A stretch of 6,736 nt of DNA from CAZPEV01 sp964585635 (GTDB taxonomy: Bacteria; Zixibacteria; MSB-5A5; GN15; JAAZOE01): the NCBI GenBank assembly GCA_964585635.1, contig CAZPEV010000174.1, positions 1 to 6,736 of the forward strand, read 5' to 3'. The notes under the pieces were generated by a model. It ran no database searches. It was given only the letters and a program-made list of their open reading frames with translations, and was not told the DNA's origin. A program made the translations under genes and the position numbers. Below are positions 1 to 5,863 of the stretch, one piece after another (within the stretch, counting starts at the first letter, position 1; every line of letters begins with the position of its first letter).

Positions 1-8
1 ATTCTTTT

Positions 9-36
9 CATCCGGAAACATCCGTGTGGCCGGATG
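9..36. repeat. Three CATCCG motifs forming alternative hairpins
   Basis: CATCCG occurs at 9-14 and again at 19-24, and its reverse complement CGGATG lies at 31-36. The right-hand copy can pair with either left copy. One option is a 7-bp stem (CATCCGG 9-15 with CCGGATG 30-36) over a 14-nt loop; the other is a 6-bp stem with a 6-nt loop (19-24 with 31-36). No T-run follows on either strand, so a standard intrinsic terminator is unlikely. It lies about 70 bp upstream of the HMA gene, just before AT-rich sequence with loose -10-like hexamers (TATTAT 45-50, TATGAT 61-66), so an operator or leader structure is possible. The repeats are seen directly; the role is unknown. Confidence 0.45.
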
Positions 37-107
37 GTTATTCGTATTATAGATTGACGGTATGATCTCCCAATGAGGGAACGAAGCCAAATGCAGGAAA
101 ATAAGCC

Positions 108-329
108 ATGGTAGAGCCAAGGAAAGTCACATTGAAGGTGACGGGCATGACCTGCGAGGGGTGTGTCCAGAATGTCAAGCAGGCCCTGGAAAAGGTGCCC
201 GGCGTGGCGGGGGCCGAGGTGGATCTGGCCGCCGGTCGGGCGGTGATAACCCTGGCCTCCGAGGCCGTCACGACCGTCTCGTTAGTGCTGGCGGTCAAGG
301 TGGCGGGGTACAACGCCGCCGCGATTTAA
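108..329 (+). CDS. Small heavy-metal-associated (HMA) domain protein, CopZ/MerP-like
   Basis: A 73-residue protein consisting of one HMA domain, the ferredoxin-like fold that binds a soft metal ion, usually Cu(I), and passes it to a transporter or target protein. The signature is GMTCEGC at residues 13-19, with C16 and C19 as the paired thiolate ligands. The following helix (QNVKQALEKVPGV) and the late AGYNA turn also match the family. The length is typical of stand-alone cytosolic metallochaperones, and there is no signal peptide or membrane segment, which argues against a periplasmic MerP form. The start is the first in-frame ATG, preceded by AGGA at 95-98 with a 9-nt gap. No metal ATPase or metalloregulator is visible; one may lie left of the window. 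The metal cannot be told from sequence, and regulation of cation transport is equally possible. It converges with the GNAT gene. Confidence 0.88.
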   Translation: MVEPRKVTLKVTGMTCEGCVQNVKQALEKVPGVAGAEVDLAAGRAVITLASEAVTTVSLVLAVKVAGYNAAAI

Positions 330-402
330 GCCCGGTCGCGCCAGACAGGAGATTGCTTCAGAATTCATCGCCCGAACAGGCCCGCTCGGCCAACGAATAT
401 AA

Positions 403-978
403 TCACAGCCGTCGGCGCACCAAGGGACGGGATGCCGACAACTGCTGGACGATTTCAAACCCGGCCTTCTCGAACACCGCCAGCGGGCCAGTATAGGCAA
501 AGGCTGCCGGAAGCTGGTTGCCATCCTTGGTAAGGGTTACCGGATACCCCTCGACCATCTTTACCTTCCGCCTCTTCATGAATTTCAACGCGGCGTCAAG
601 CATCAGGCGGGCCAGGCCCTGGCCCCGATAGTGCCGGTCGATGAAGAAGCAGTTAACCGACCAGACGTGCTCGATGTCGTCTCGGTGGTAGGCTTTTATC
701 CGCTCCGTTCTCAGGAAGACCGCCCGGGGGCCAAACGAGCACCAGGCGACCGGCCGGGCGCCGTCATACGCCAGAAGGCCGGTGATCCGGCCGTCGGCAA
801 AAAGTTTGCGCATCATCCGGCGGGCCTTTTCCCCCTTGGTCTCATCCCACAGTTTTCCCCCTTTGGGGATCCGCCATGACTGGCACCAGCATCCACCGCA
901 GGCGCCGTTGGCGCCAAACAGCGCCTTCAGGTCCGGCCACAGTTCCGGCGCGGCTTCCTTGAATGTAAACGTCGGCAT
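403..978 (-). CDS. GNAT-family N-acetyltransferase with CxxCxC motif
   Basis: A 191-residue protein of the GCN5-related N-acetyltransferase superfamily, which moves the acetyl group of acetyl-CoA onto an amine. The acetyl-CoA loop is seen as RGQGLA at residues 118-123 (R/QxxGxG/A), preceded by the strand VNCFFID (108-114) and followed by the helix LMLDAALKFM. The late block with AYTG (161-164) and FEKAGF (169-174) is typical of the fold's end. Near the N-terminus a cysteine-rich motif, ACGGCWCQSWR (C27, C30, C32), marks a subfamily of GNATs of about 190 residues whose substrate I do not know. The frame is open to 1047, but ATG at 978 is chosen because a perfect AAAGGAG sits 5 nt upstream and because conserved-looking sequence begins there. 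It lies downstream of epsI on the same strand with a 65-bp gap, so co-transcription is possible but unproven. It is probably cytosolic. Confidence 0.85.
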   Translation of the reverse strand: MPTFTFKEAAPELWPDLKALFGANGACGGCWCQSWRIPKGGKLWDETKGEKARRMMRKLFADGRITGLLAYDGARPVAWCSFGPRAVFLRTERIKAYHRDDIEHVWSVNCFFIDRHYRGQGLARLMLDAALKFMKRRKVKMVEGYPVTLTKDGNQLPAAFAYTGPLAVFEKAGFEIVQQLSASRPLVRRRL

Positions 979-983
979 AGATG

Positions 984-990
984 CTCCTTT
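984..990 (-). promoter_or_regulatory. Strong Shine-Dalgarno fixing the GNAT start
   Basis: On the - strand AAAGGAG lies five bases before the ATG at 978. It is the best ribosome-binding site in the window. It decides against the start 69 bases further upstream (1047), which would overlap the epsI stop codon. Confidence 0.8.
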
Positions 991-1029
991 GTCAATTCCG
1001 AGATTTGATTGAGAAAGGTATGAGGTCGC

Positions 1030-1041
1030 GCCCGGCCGGGC
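1030..1041. repeat. Perfect 12-bp GC palindrome after epsI
   Basis: GCCCGGCCGGGC is a perfect palindrome starting three bases past the epsI stop codon on the - strand. As RNA it could form a 4-bp GC stem with a GGCC loop. No T-run follows (the next bases on the - strand are GCGACCTCATACC), so it is not a classical intrinsic terminator. It could contribute to 3'-end formation or be a chance product of high GC content. Confidence 0.35.
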
Positions 1042-1043
1042 AA

Positions 1044-1706
1044 TCACTTTATCGGTTGGTGAAACGGCAAAGCGGTCTGAATTGCGGGGTAAAACTGACG
1101 GAGAAACGTCACCGCCTGGTCGGTCGCTCGGTTGAAATCGCCGGCGGAGTCCAGCGGCATGGTCAAGCGGCAGATGGCGGCATCGGTCGGCAGAAGCATG
1201 ACGGCGTTTCTCATCAGGTCAAGCTTAAGGCCGTATTCGCTGGTGATCACCCCGCCCCTGGTCTCATACCAATAGAGCATCAGTTCCTGCCTCCGCTCGC
1301 TGGCGATCAGGAGGCGATTGACGGCCAGCGTCCGGCCATCGGCCAGGCGCAGCGGGAAAGGCTCGATCGACACGATCCGGTATCCGCCTCCGGGCAGACA
1401 ATGCTTGGGGGAATGAATCTGGGCTCCGTATTTTTGGCTGGAGAAATAGGCGATGAACAGCCAGTAGAGGTCTCCCTCGGTGGATCGATACATGCGCAGG
1501 GTCGTGGTGTCGGCTTTAAGAACCTCATAGGCATATTCTTCAAAGCGCTGTTCGGTGCCGAAATAGGGGCCGACTTCGAAGGGGATCAGGTCGAAATTGG
1601 GTGGACGATCGGGCATGTCCTGGTGGCTGCGCAGGTAGGTTCCGAAGCCGCCGAAGATTACCAGTATGGCCGCGGCCACGATTACTTTGGCGGTGATTCC
1701 CTTCAT
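1044..1706 (-). CDS. epsI: EpsI-family exosortase-associated protein (DUF3485)
   Basis: A 220-residue protein of the EpsI/DUF3485 family, which accompanies exosortases either as a separate protein or fused to their C-terminus. Its exact role is not settled; it is thought to act with the exosortase at the outer face of the inner membrane. A single N-terminal hydrophobic segment (about residues 8-25) should anchor or export it. The diagnostic block IHSPKHCLPGGGY is at 97-109, with conserved C103. It is followed by LYWYETRG at 144-151 and a late DAAICRL segment (175-181), all in the family order. Length is normal. The ATG overlaps the exosortase stop as ATGA (1703-1706), implying translational coupling, and AGGGA lies about 10 nt upstream. 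No exopolysaccharide gene is visible nearby, so this pair may serve protein sorting rather than a polymer locus. Confidence 0.88.
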   Translation of the reverse strand: MKGITAKVIVAAAILVIFGGFGTYLRSHQDMPDRPPNFDLIPFEVGPYFGTEQRFEEYAYEVLKADTTTLRMYRSTEGDLYWLFIAYFSSQKYGAQIHSPKHCLPGGGYRIVSIEPFPLRLADGRTLAVNRLLIASERRQELMLYWYETRGGVITSEYGLKLDLMRNAVMLLPTDAAICRLTMPLDSAGDFNRATDQAVTFLRQFYPAIQTALPFHQPIK

Positions 1707-2551
1707 GATTTTTTCGTCCCTATCTTCAGAATCGCACCCCAGATAAAGAGCATGATAAACGCGACGACGAAAACCATCATACCGGACAACTCGTGAAGAA
1801 AGTCCTCGGCGAGTTCTTTGGAGATGGTGTAGGCGCCGATGGCGGTGAAGAGAATACGGAAGATGTTGGCGGCGATGGCGATCGGAATGGTCGAAAGAAA
1901 GAGGGCCATCTGTCGTGTGAAACCTTTCTGGGTCAGGCGGGCGTAAATCGCCCCCAGCGCCAGAAGCGATATCAGCGACCGCAGGCCGCTGCAGGCTTCG
2001 GCCACCTCCAGCGAATAACCGGGCAGATGAATAATATTCCCTTGTCGAATGGCCGACATGCCCAGCAGGTTAAGCAGCTTGACCGTTACCTTGGTGGCGA
2101 AAATCTGCATCGGAAAGGTGGCCGAATAGTAGATCACGTACGGCCAGGGGATCATGAAGAGCAGAAACAGCAGTTCAAACCAAGTTTCACGCACGACCCG
2201 CCGTCCGAGAAGATACCAGATCAATCCCACCAGGGTGATGATCAGCGACAACCGTAGGGTGAAATACTCCGCGGCCGCATTGGAGAGAACAAAGAGGGCC
2301 ATCCCGACCAGGATCAGCGCCAGCCCGGCGGCATCTCCGGCCGGATCGATCAATTCCTTTACCCGCGTCCGTTTGCGCCAGATCAAGTACCCGGAGATGA
2401 ACGGCACCAAAAAGCCATGGGAGTAATTGCTGTCGGCATACCATTCGGTGATCAGACCGACGATAACCGGGGCGTAGACCAGAAGCAACAGCGCCGGGAC
2501 GGCCGCGGCGGCGAGGGGAAATCTTCTCACAGGTGTCGATTCGGTCAACAT
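1703..2551 (-). CDS. xrt: Exosortase (EpsH/Xrt family transpeptidase)
   Basis: A 282-residue polytopic inner-membrane protein of the exosortase family. These enzymes are proposed to cleave C-terminal PEP-CTERM-type sorting tails and pass the protein on for surface display or attachment. All three expected catalytic residues are present: C187 in EACSGLRS (185-192), R232 in NIFRI (229-233), and H253 in FLHELSG (251-257). YSHGFLVP (43-50) and the MIPWP segment (133-137) are further family landmarks. About seven or eight hydrophobic segments span residues 13-35, 76-90, 101-115, 124-143, 190-205, 214-241 and 256-275. It is first in an operon with epsI, which begins inside its stop codon. The start ATG has no evident Shine-Dalgarno; upstream on the - strand is TATAAATAAAGACC. 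No in-frame alternative start has a better site. No PEP-CTERM substrate is encoded in the window, so the exosortase subtype is left open. Confidence 0.92.
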   Translation of the reverse strand: MLTESTPVRRFPLAAAAVPALLLLVYAPVIVGLITEWYADSNYSHGFLVPFISGYLIWRKRTRVKELIDPAGDAAGLALILVGMALFVLSNAAAEYFTLRLSLIITLVGLIWYLLGRRVVRETWFELLFLLFMIPWPYVIYYSATFPMQIFATKVTVKLLNLLGMSAIRQGNIIHLPGYSLEVAEACSGLRSLISLLALGAIYARLTQKGFTRQMALFLSTIPIAIAANIFRILFTAIGAYTISKELAEDFLHELSGMMVFVVAFIMLFIWGAILKIGTKKS

Positions 2552-2604
2552 GGTCTTTATTTATACGTCTATCCTGGGTGTAGCCGACGGCCTTTCCGAC
2601 TTTT

Positions 2605-2633
2605 TTGCTGTCTTTGCGACGGTCTATTATAGT
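2605..2633 (+). promoter_or_regulatory. Candidate sigma70-type promoter for the kinase-like/DUF5683 operon
   Basis: TTGCTG at 2605-2610 and TATAGT at 2628-2633 are separated by 17 bases, the optimal spacing. The -10 matches 5 of 6 consensus positions and the -35 matches 3. Transcription would start near 2640, giving a leader of about 100 nt before the ATG at 2743. The -10 lies inside the dyad at 2620-2646. Housekeeping promoter consensus in this lineage is unknown, so this is a prediction only. Confidence 0.45.
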
Positions 2634-2646
2634 ATATTATCGACCG
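2620..2646. repeat. 27-bp imperfect dyad in the divergent promoter region
   Basis: CGGTC (2620-2624) and GACCG (2642-2646) are perfect inverted arms around a 17-bp AT-rich centre that is itself mostly symmetric about base 2633. Ten of the thirteen base pairs flanking the centre are complementary. It covers the + strand -10 candidate (2628-2633) and a perfect TATAAT on the - strand (2631-2626). The position suits an operator for a dimeric repressor acting on both directions, although part of the symmetry could simply come from overlapping AT-rich -10 elements. Confidence 0.45.
2626..2631 (-). promoter_or_regulatory. Candidate -10 element for the exosortase/epsI operon
   Basis: The - strand reads TATAAT from 2631 to 2626, a perfect -10 hexamer, about 75 bases upstream of the exosortase ATG. 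No convincing -35 lies 16-18 bases further upstream (the sequence there reads TGGTGT), so the call is weak. An alternative is the TATAAA ending about 10 bases before the ATG, which would give a nearly leaderless message and would fit the missing Shine-Dalgarno. Confidence 0.3.
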
Positions 2647-2666
2647 GCACACCACTTTATTTGCGC

Positions 2667-2695
2667 CCAAGACGGTCGCTACCGGCAGGGCTTGG
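2667..2695 (+). other. Possible nested stem-loop in the kinase-like gene leader
   Basis: In the predicted 5' leader, CCAAG (2667-2671) can pair with CTTGG (2691-2695). Inside it CGGT (2673-2676) can pair with ACCG (2681-2684) over a CGCT tetraloop. This makes a two-storey hairpin with an asymmetric internal loop, about 47 nt before the start codon. The pairings are seen directly. No known riboswitch class is recognised and chance is possible in GC-rich DNA. Confidence 0.25.
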
Positions 2696-2742
2696 TCCAG
2701 GCCGGCGGAACGACTCAGGCAGACATGGAGTGAGAAGGCATT

Positions 2743-3702
2743 ATGGCGGTTTTCAGAGGCAGGCGAGGCCAGGGACGCCCGCGGCATCAGGGTCCCGGCC
2801 GTCGCCAAAGACTATTCCATCTCGTGGTTAACCTGATATCGGGGGAAGACCCCGAGGGATCCCAAAACCTGGCCCGCAAGCTGGAGCGGCGGCTGAAACG
2901 CGGCGATACCGAGTGTATCATCGATACCGCCGGCACGTGGGAGGATTTTGGCCGGATCGTGGCCGAGTCGGCGCGGCGCAAGCCGTTTTACCTGGTTATC
3001 TTCGGCGGGGATCGGTCGGTGCGGATAGCGGCCGCGCACATCGTTCGGAACAAGGGGCTTTTGGGGATTGTGCCCTGCGGCCGCCACAACAGCATCTTCG
3101 CCTCCCTGTACGCTTCGGTCGACCAGGAAAAAGCGATCGAAATAATCGGCGCCGGGCACCAGCGACGGATCGACGCCGGATTGGCCAACGGTCACTTCTT
3201 TGTCGGATCGCTGGTGAGCGGTTTGGTCCCGGCGTTGCTTGACCGCCTCGGCAAAGATCCGTTCCCCCGGCTGGCCATGTCCTGGTCGAAGCTGGCTTCC
3301 CGGGCGGCCGAGGATACGATTGCCCGCCCGACGACGATCAAGGTCGACTCCTACACCTTCACCGCCGAGCCGCTGATTTTGAATGTGCACCTGCTGTCGC
3401 ACCTGCTGACCCTTCGCTTCGCGCCGGCGGCAATGCCCGACGACGGCCGCCTGGTGCTAATCTACGATCAGGGCGGGTCGCGCGACGTGGCCGCCCATTA
3501 CATCCGCGATCTGAGGAAGAAGAAATATCAATATACCGACGCCATCCACATGGTGCGCGGCAAGCGGGTCAGCATCGCCCCCGCCTCGGGGCGAACCTGG
3601 CTCATGGATGGCGACCGGGTCGAGTTTTCCGGCAATGAAGTGACGGTGGAGGTCCACAACCAAGTGCTGCGGGTGTACGCCCATGCGCCCCAATCATCGT
3701 AG
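2743..3702 (+). CDS. Diacylglycerol-kinase-family protein with degenerate nucleotide-binding motifs
   Basis: A 319-residue protein with the overall plan of the DagK/LCB5 lipid kinase family, whose active members phosphorylate diacylglycerol or sphingoid bases with ATP at the inner membrane face. Landmarks in order are VVNLISG (28-34, for the usual NPxSG), VIFGGDRSVR (85-94, where GGDGT is expected), VPCGRHNSIFASL (110-122, where PxGTxNDFA is expected), RIDAGLANGHFFVGSLVSG (142-160), MPDDGRLVL (231-239) and MDGD (288-291, the usual DGE). The fold therefore looks complete while the two phosphate/ATP-binding motifs are altered, so activity is doubtful or the substrate differs. Residues 5-22 are rich in arginine and could touch anionic membrane. 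The ATG follows GAGAAGG with a 4-nt gap. There is no signal peptide. The downstream gene starts inside its 3' end. It could be a catalytically inactive regulator; family membership is much surer than function. Confidence 0.78.
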   Translation: MAVFRGRRGQGRPRHQGPGRRQRLFHLVVNLISGEDPEGSQNLARKLERRLKRGDTECIIDTAGTWEDFGRIVAESARRKPFYLVIFGGDRSVRIAAAHIVRNKGLLGIVPCGRHNSIFASLYASVDQEKAIEIIGAGHQRRIDAGLANGHFFVGSLVSGLVPALLDRLGKDPFPRLAMSWSKLASRAAEDTIARPTTIKVDSYTFTAEPLILNVHLLSHLLTLRFAPAAMPDDGRLVLIYDQGGSRDVAAHYIRDLRKKKYQYTDAIHMVRGKRVSIAPASGRTWLMDGDRVEFSGNEVTVEVHNQVLRVYAHAPQSS

Positions 3703-4402
3703 CCTGATTGTCCTGTTACTCCTCACGCTTGGTGTGGCGGGCGCAACCGGAAACGCCGCCGATGAGCGATCAATTTCCCCTTCCCCGGATACGGCCAGTC
3801 TTCCCCCCGTCCCGTTGCCGGTATCCGATACTTCCGGATCGGCAATCGAGCCACGGCCGGATTCGCCGGCGACCACCCCGGGTGATTCGGTTCGGGTCGA
3901 TAGCGTCGTGCTGGAACCGCAGATGTATCACTTCGGATCGGATACGATCCTGATCAATTCCTTCGCCGCCCCGAGGCCGGATTCATCGCGCGGCCCATCA
4001 CCGACTCTGACCATGTTCAAATCGGTCGTCTTCCCCGGTTGGGGACAGGCGGCTAACCGCAAATATTTAAAGGCGGCGCTGGTATTCGCGTTGGAAACAT
4101 ATTTCATCTCCCGCGCCATCGATTTTGCCGGCAAAGCCTCGGACTGGCGTAAGATCTGGAAGGCGACCCCGGCCTCGCTGGCGACGGCCAAAGAGGCCGC
4201 CTTTCGGCAGTATGCCGATTACCGTGACAGTCGCAATTCCAACCTCTGGGGTACGGCCATTACCATCTTTCTGTCGATGTTCGACGCCTACGTCGACGCC
4301 CACCTGCGGACTTTTCCGCACCGGATTCCCCAAGAGATTCCTCTTTCGCTGACAATATCCGGCGGCAGGGAGACGGTTGCCGCCGTGCAATTCAGATTTT
4401 GA
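3683..4402 (+). CDS. Secreted DUF5683-type envelope protein
   Basis: A 239-residue exported protein. The N-terminus is a signal peptide (MRPNHRS, then a hydrophobic run at about 8-23, probable cleavage near residue 25 after GNA; no lipobox cysteine). Residues 30-105 form a Ser/Pro/Asp-rich, probably disordered linker. From about 107 to 210 the sequence matches the DUF5683 pattern: FPGWGQAANRKYLKA (117-131), a hydrophobic helix, then a second helix ending MFDAYVDAHL (199-208). The last strand ends in QFRF, a C-terminal phenylalanine as often seen in outer-membrane proteins. DUF5683 proteins are common in the Bacteroidetes/FCB group and their function is not known to me. The ATG lies 20 bp inside the kinase-like gene with only a weak GGGTG upstream, which suggests translational coupling. 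It converges with the HD-GYP gene, with 24 bp between the stop codons. Confidence 0.8.
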   Translation: MRPNHRSLIVLLLLTLGVAGATGNAADERSISPSPDTASLPPVPLPVSDTSGSAIEPRPDSPATTPGDSVRVDSVVLEPQMYHFGSDTILINSFAAPRPDSSRGPSPTLTMFKSVVFPGWGQAANRKYLKAALVFALETYFISRAIDFAGKASDWRKIWKATPASLATAKEAAFRQYADYRDSRNSNLWGTAITIFLSMFDAYVDAHLRTFPHRIPQEIPLSLTISGGRETVAAVQFRF

Positions 4403-4426
4403 TGGCCGAGCGGTCGACGGTGGCCG

Positions 4427-5863
4427 TTAATCGGATAAGATATATCGGGAAAGATCGATGTGGTGTTTGTGCGGGTCGATCACGCGAACCACCTCGAGGC
4501 CTCGGTTTTCCTCCGCGTTCAGGTTGAGCCAGGTCGTCTCCGCCGGTTCCGCGCCGCGAGCGGCGATGATCCGAACCTCCGGGCGGTAGAGTGATTGGGG
4601 ATTGGTGCGGGTGACGATCGCCAGAGCATCATCGGACAGGAGCACCAACGACCCGATCGGATAGATGCCAATAACCATCACGAACATTTTCAGCAGAGCG
4701 GCGTCGAATTTCACCTGCATCTGATACATCAATTTGCGCAGGACTTCGTCGGGCGGAATGGGGTCTTTGATATAGACCCGCCCGGAGGAGAGGGCGTCGA
4801 AGCTGTCGGCGATGGCGACGATGCGGGAATACAGATTGGTGGCGCGCGGCTCGGGCAGGGTGGGGTAGCCGGTGTGGTCGGGATTGACGTGATGTTCCAG
4901 CGCCACGGTCATGGCTCGCGCCATGTGCGAATCGAGCTTAAGCGTCTTGGCGACGATCATCGCCCCATAGAGCGGGTGCTTGTGCATCTGCTGCCAGTCG
5001 AATTCGTCAAACCGGGCCGGCTTGCTGATCAATTCGTACGGCAACCGCACCTTGCCGATGTCATGAAACAGCGCGGCGAATCCCAGTTCCGACAGCTCCC
5101 GGCGCGACAAGCCGAGGCGGAAGCCCAGGGTCACGGCATAGATACAGACGTTGGTGCAGTGGGCGTAGGTATATTGATCGTATTGCTTGATCGAGGCCAA
5201 TTCGATCAGGGCGGCGTCGTCCTCGGATATCTGGTCGATGATGGTATGGACCACTCGCTTGGTGCGGGCCACCTGAATCTGATCGTTGTGGGTGGCCGAT
5301 GCCAGCACGTCCTTGACGGCGGAAATGGCCCGGAAAAAGGTATGACGAGCTTGGGCGCGCATTTGCTGGCGGCCCGCCAGGGTGATCCTGTTTTCTTCAG
5401 CCGGCGCCAGGCGCGGCAGGAGCGAAAGGCCATCGATTCCCCTTTCAACCAGCGTGCGGGCCAGTTCGTCATACGGCTGTTCCCCCGAGGGGACCGCGGA
5501 CCACAGAAGCTTCAGGAAGGCATACATCTGCTCCGGCGTGACGGCATCACCTATGGTCACGCCGCCCAGGCCCAGCTCTTTCCAGCGGTCGATAATGGCG
5601 CCAAGGCTGTCATCCAGATCAAAGCTGACAAAGCGGTCATCCACCAGGAGTTGGTCGTTGACCAGCTTTATTGTGCACAAGCTGCGGTCATCCAGGTAGG
5701 TCCAGAGCATGGTAAAGAATCGGGCCGACTGGCATTGGTACGAATCGTTGTTCATTTCGTACACACGCGCGGTCTTGGCCAGCATAAACAAAGCCATCAC
5801 CAGGTCGCGGGATGTCCGATATTCAGTCTTGTCGATGGCCGGCGAGGTCGGAGCGTTACGCAT
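4427..5863 (-). CDS. HD-GYP domain protein, probable cyclic-dinucleotide phosphodiesterase
   Basis: A 478-residue cytosolic protein whose C-terminal half (about 220-435) is an HD-GYP domain, the metal-dependent family that hydrolyses cyclic di-GMP or related dinucleotides. Metal-ligand positions are all seen: H235 (YAHCTNV), H267/D268 in FHDIGK, H296 in HKHP, H324/H325 in EHH, and D353 in IADSFDALSS. GYP is at 332-334. The usual HHExxDGSGYP reads HHVNPDHTGYP, so the Glu and the Gly-Ser are substituted. Residues 20-220 form an unrecognised mixed alpha/beta and helical input region with no receiver, PAS or membrane segment. The frame is open to 5980, but ATG at 5863 is chosen because it overlaps the HEAT gene stop by 8 bp and follows a G-rich ribosome-binding tract; the longer start would add 39 arginine-rich residues lying inside the HEAT gene. 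It is probably translationally coupled to the HEAT gene. Confidence 0.9.
   Translation of the reverse strand: MRNAPTSPAIDKTEYRTSRDLVMALFMLAKTARVYEMNNDSYQCQSARFFTMLWTYLDDRSLCTIKLVNDQLLVDDRFVSFDLDDSLGAIIDRWKELGLGGVTIGDAVTPEQMYAFLKLLWSAVPSGEQPYDELARTLVERGIDGLSLLPRLAPAEENRITLAGRQQMRAQARHTFFRAISAVKDVLASATHNDQIQVARTKRVVHTIIDQISEDDAALIELASIKQYDQYTYAHCTNVCIYAVTLGFRLGLSRRELSELGFAALFHDIGKVRLPYELISKPARFDEFDWQQMHKHPLYGAMIVAKTLKLDSHMARAMTVALEHHVNPDHTGYPTLPEPRATNLYSRIVAIADSFDALSSGRVYIKDPIPPDEVLRKLMYQMQVKFDAALLKMFVMVIGIYPIGSLVLLSDDALAIVTRTNPQSLYRPEVRIIAARGAEPAETTWLNLNAEENRGLEVVRVIDPHKHHIDLSRYILSD

Noticed and set aside
330..402. Intergenic space between the convergent HMA and GNAT genes, checked for a bidirectional terminator
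   Set aside because: The only inverted repeat is GGCC-N5-GGCC (383-395) with no T-run on either side; nothing else could be supported.
403..1047. Longer GNAT start at 1047
   Set aside because: The extra 23 residues do not resemble the family, would overlap the epsI stop, and the ATG at 978 has a perfect AAAGGAG at ideal spacing.
981..1796. A 271-codon open frame on the + strand opposite epsI
   Set aside because: The opposite strand encodes EpsI with its diagnostic motif block. The antisense product shows no recognisable domain, and its frame also runs into the exosortase gene.
2601..2606. Run of six T's after CGGCCTTTCCGAC, resembling an intrinsic terminator
   Set aside because: The only available stem is three base pairs (CGG/CCG) and no + strand gene ends upstream, since the exosortase reads the other way.
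2725..2733. Minimal ORF ATG-GAG-TGA just before the kinase-like gene
   Set aside because: A two-codon frame is expected by chance, and the GGAG within it reads more simply as part of a purine-rich ribosome-binding region.
4403..4426. Short hairpin ACGG-TGG-CCGT between the convergent DUF5683 and HD-GYP genes
   Set aside because: A four-pair stem with a three-base loop and no T-run is too weak to call a terminator.
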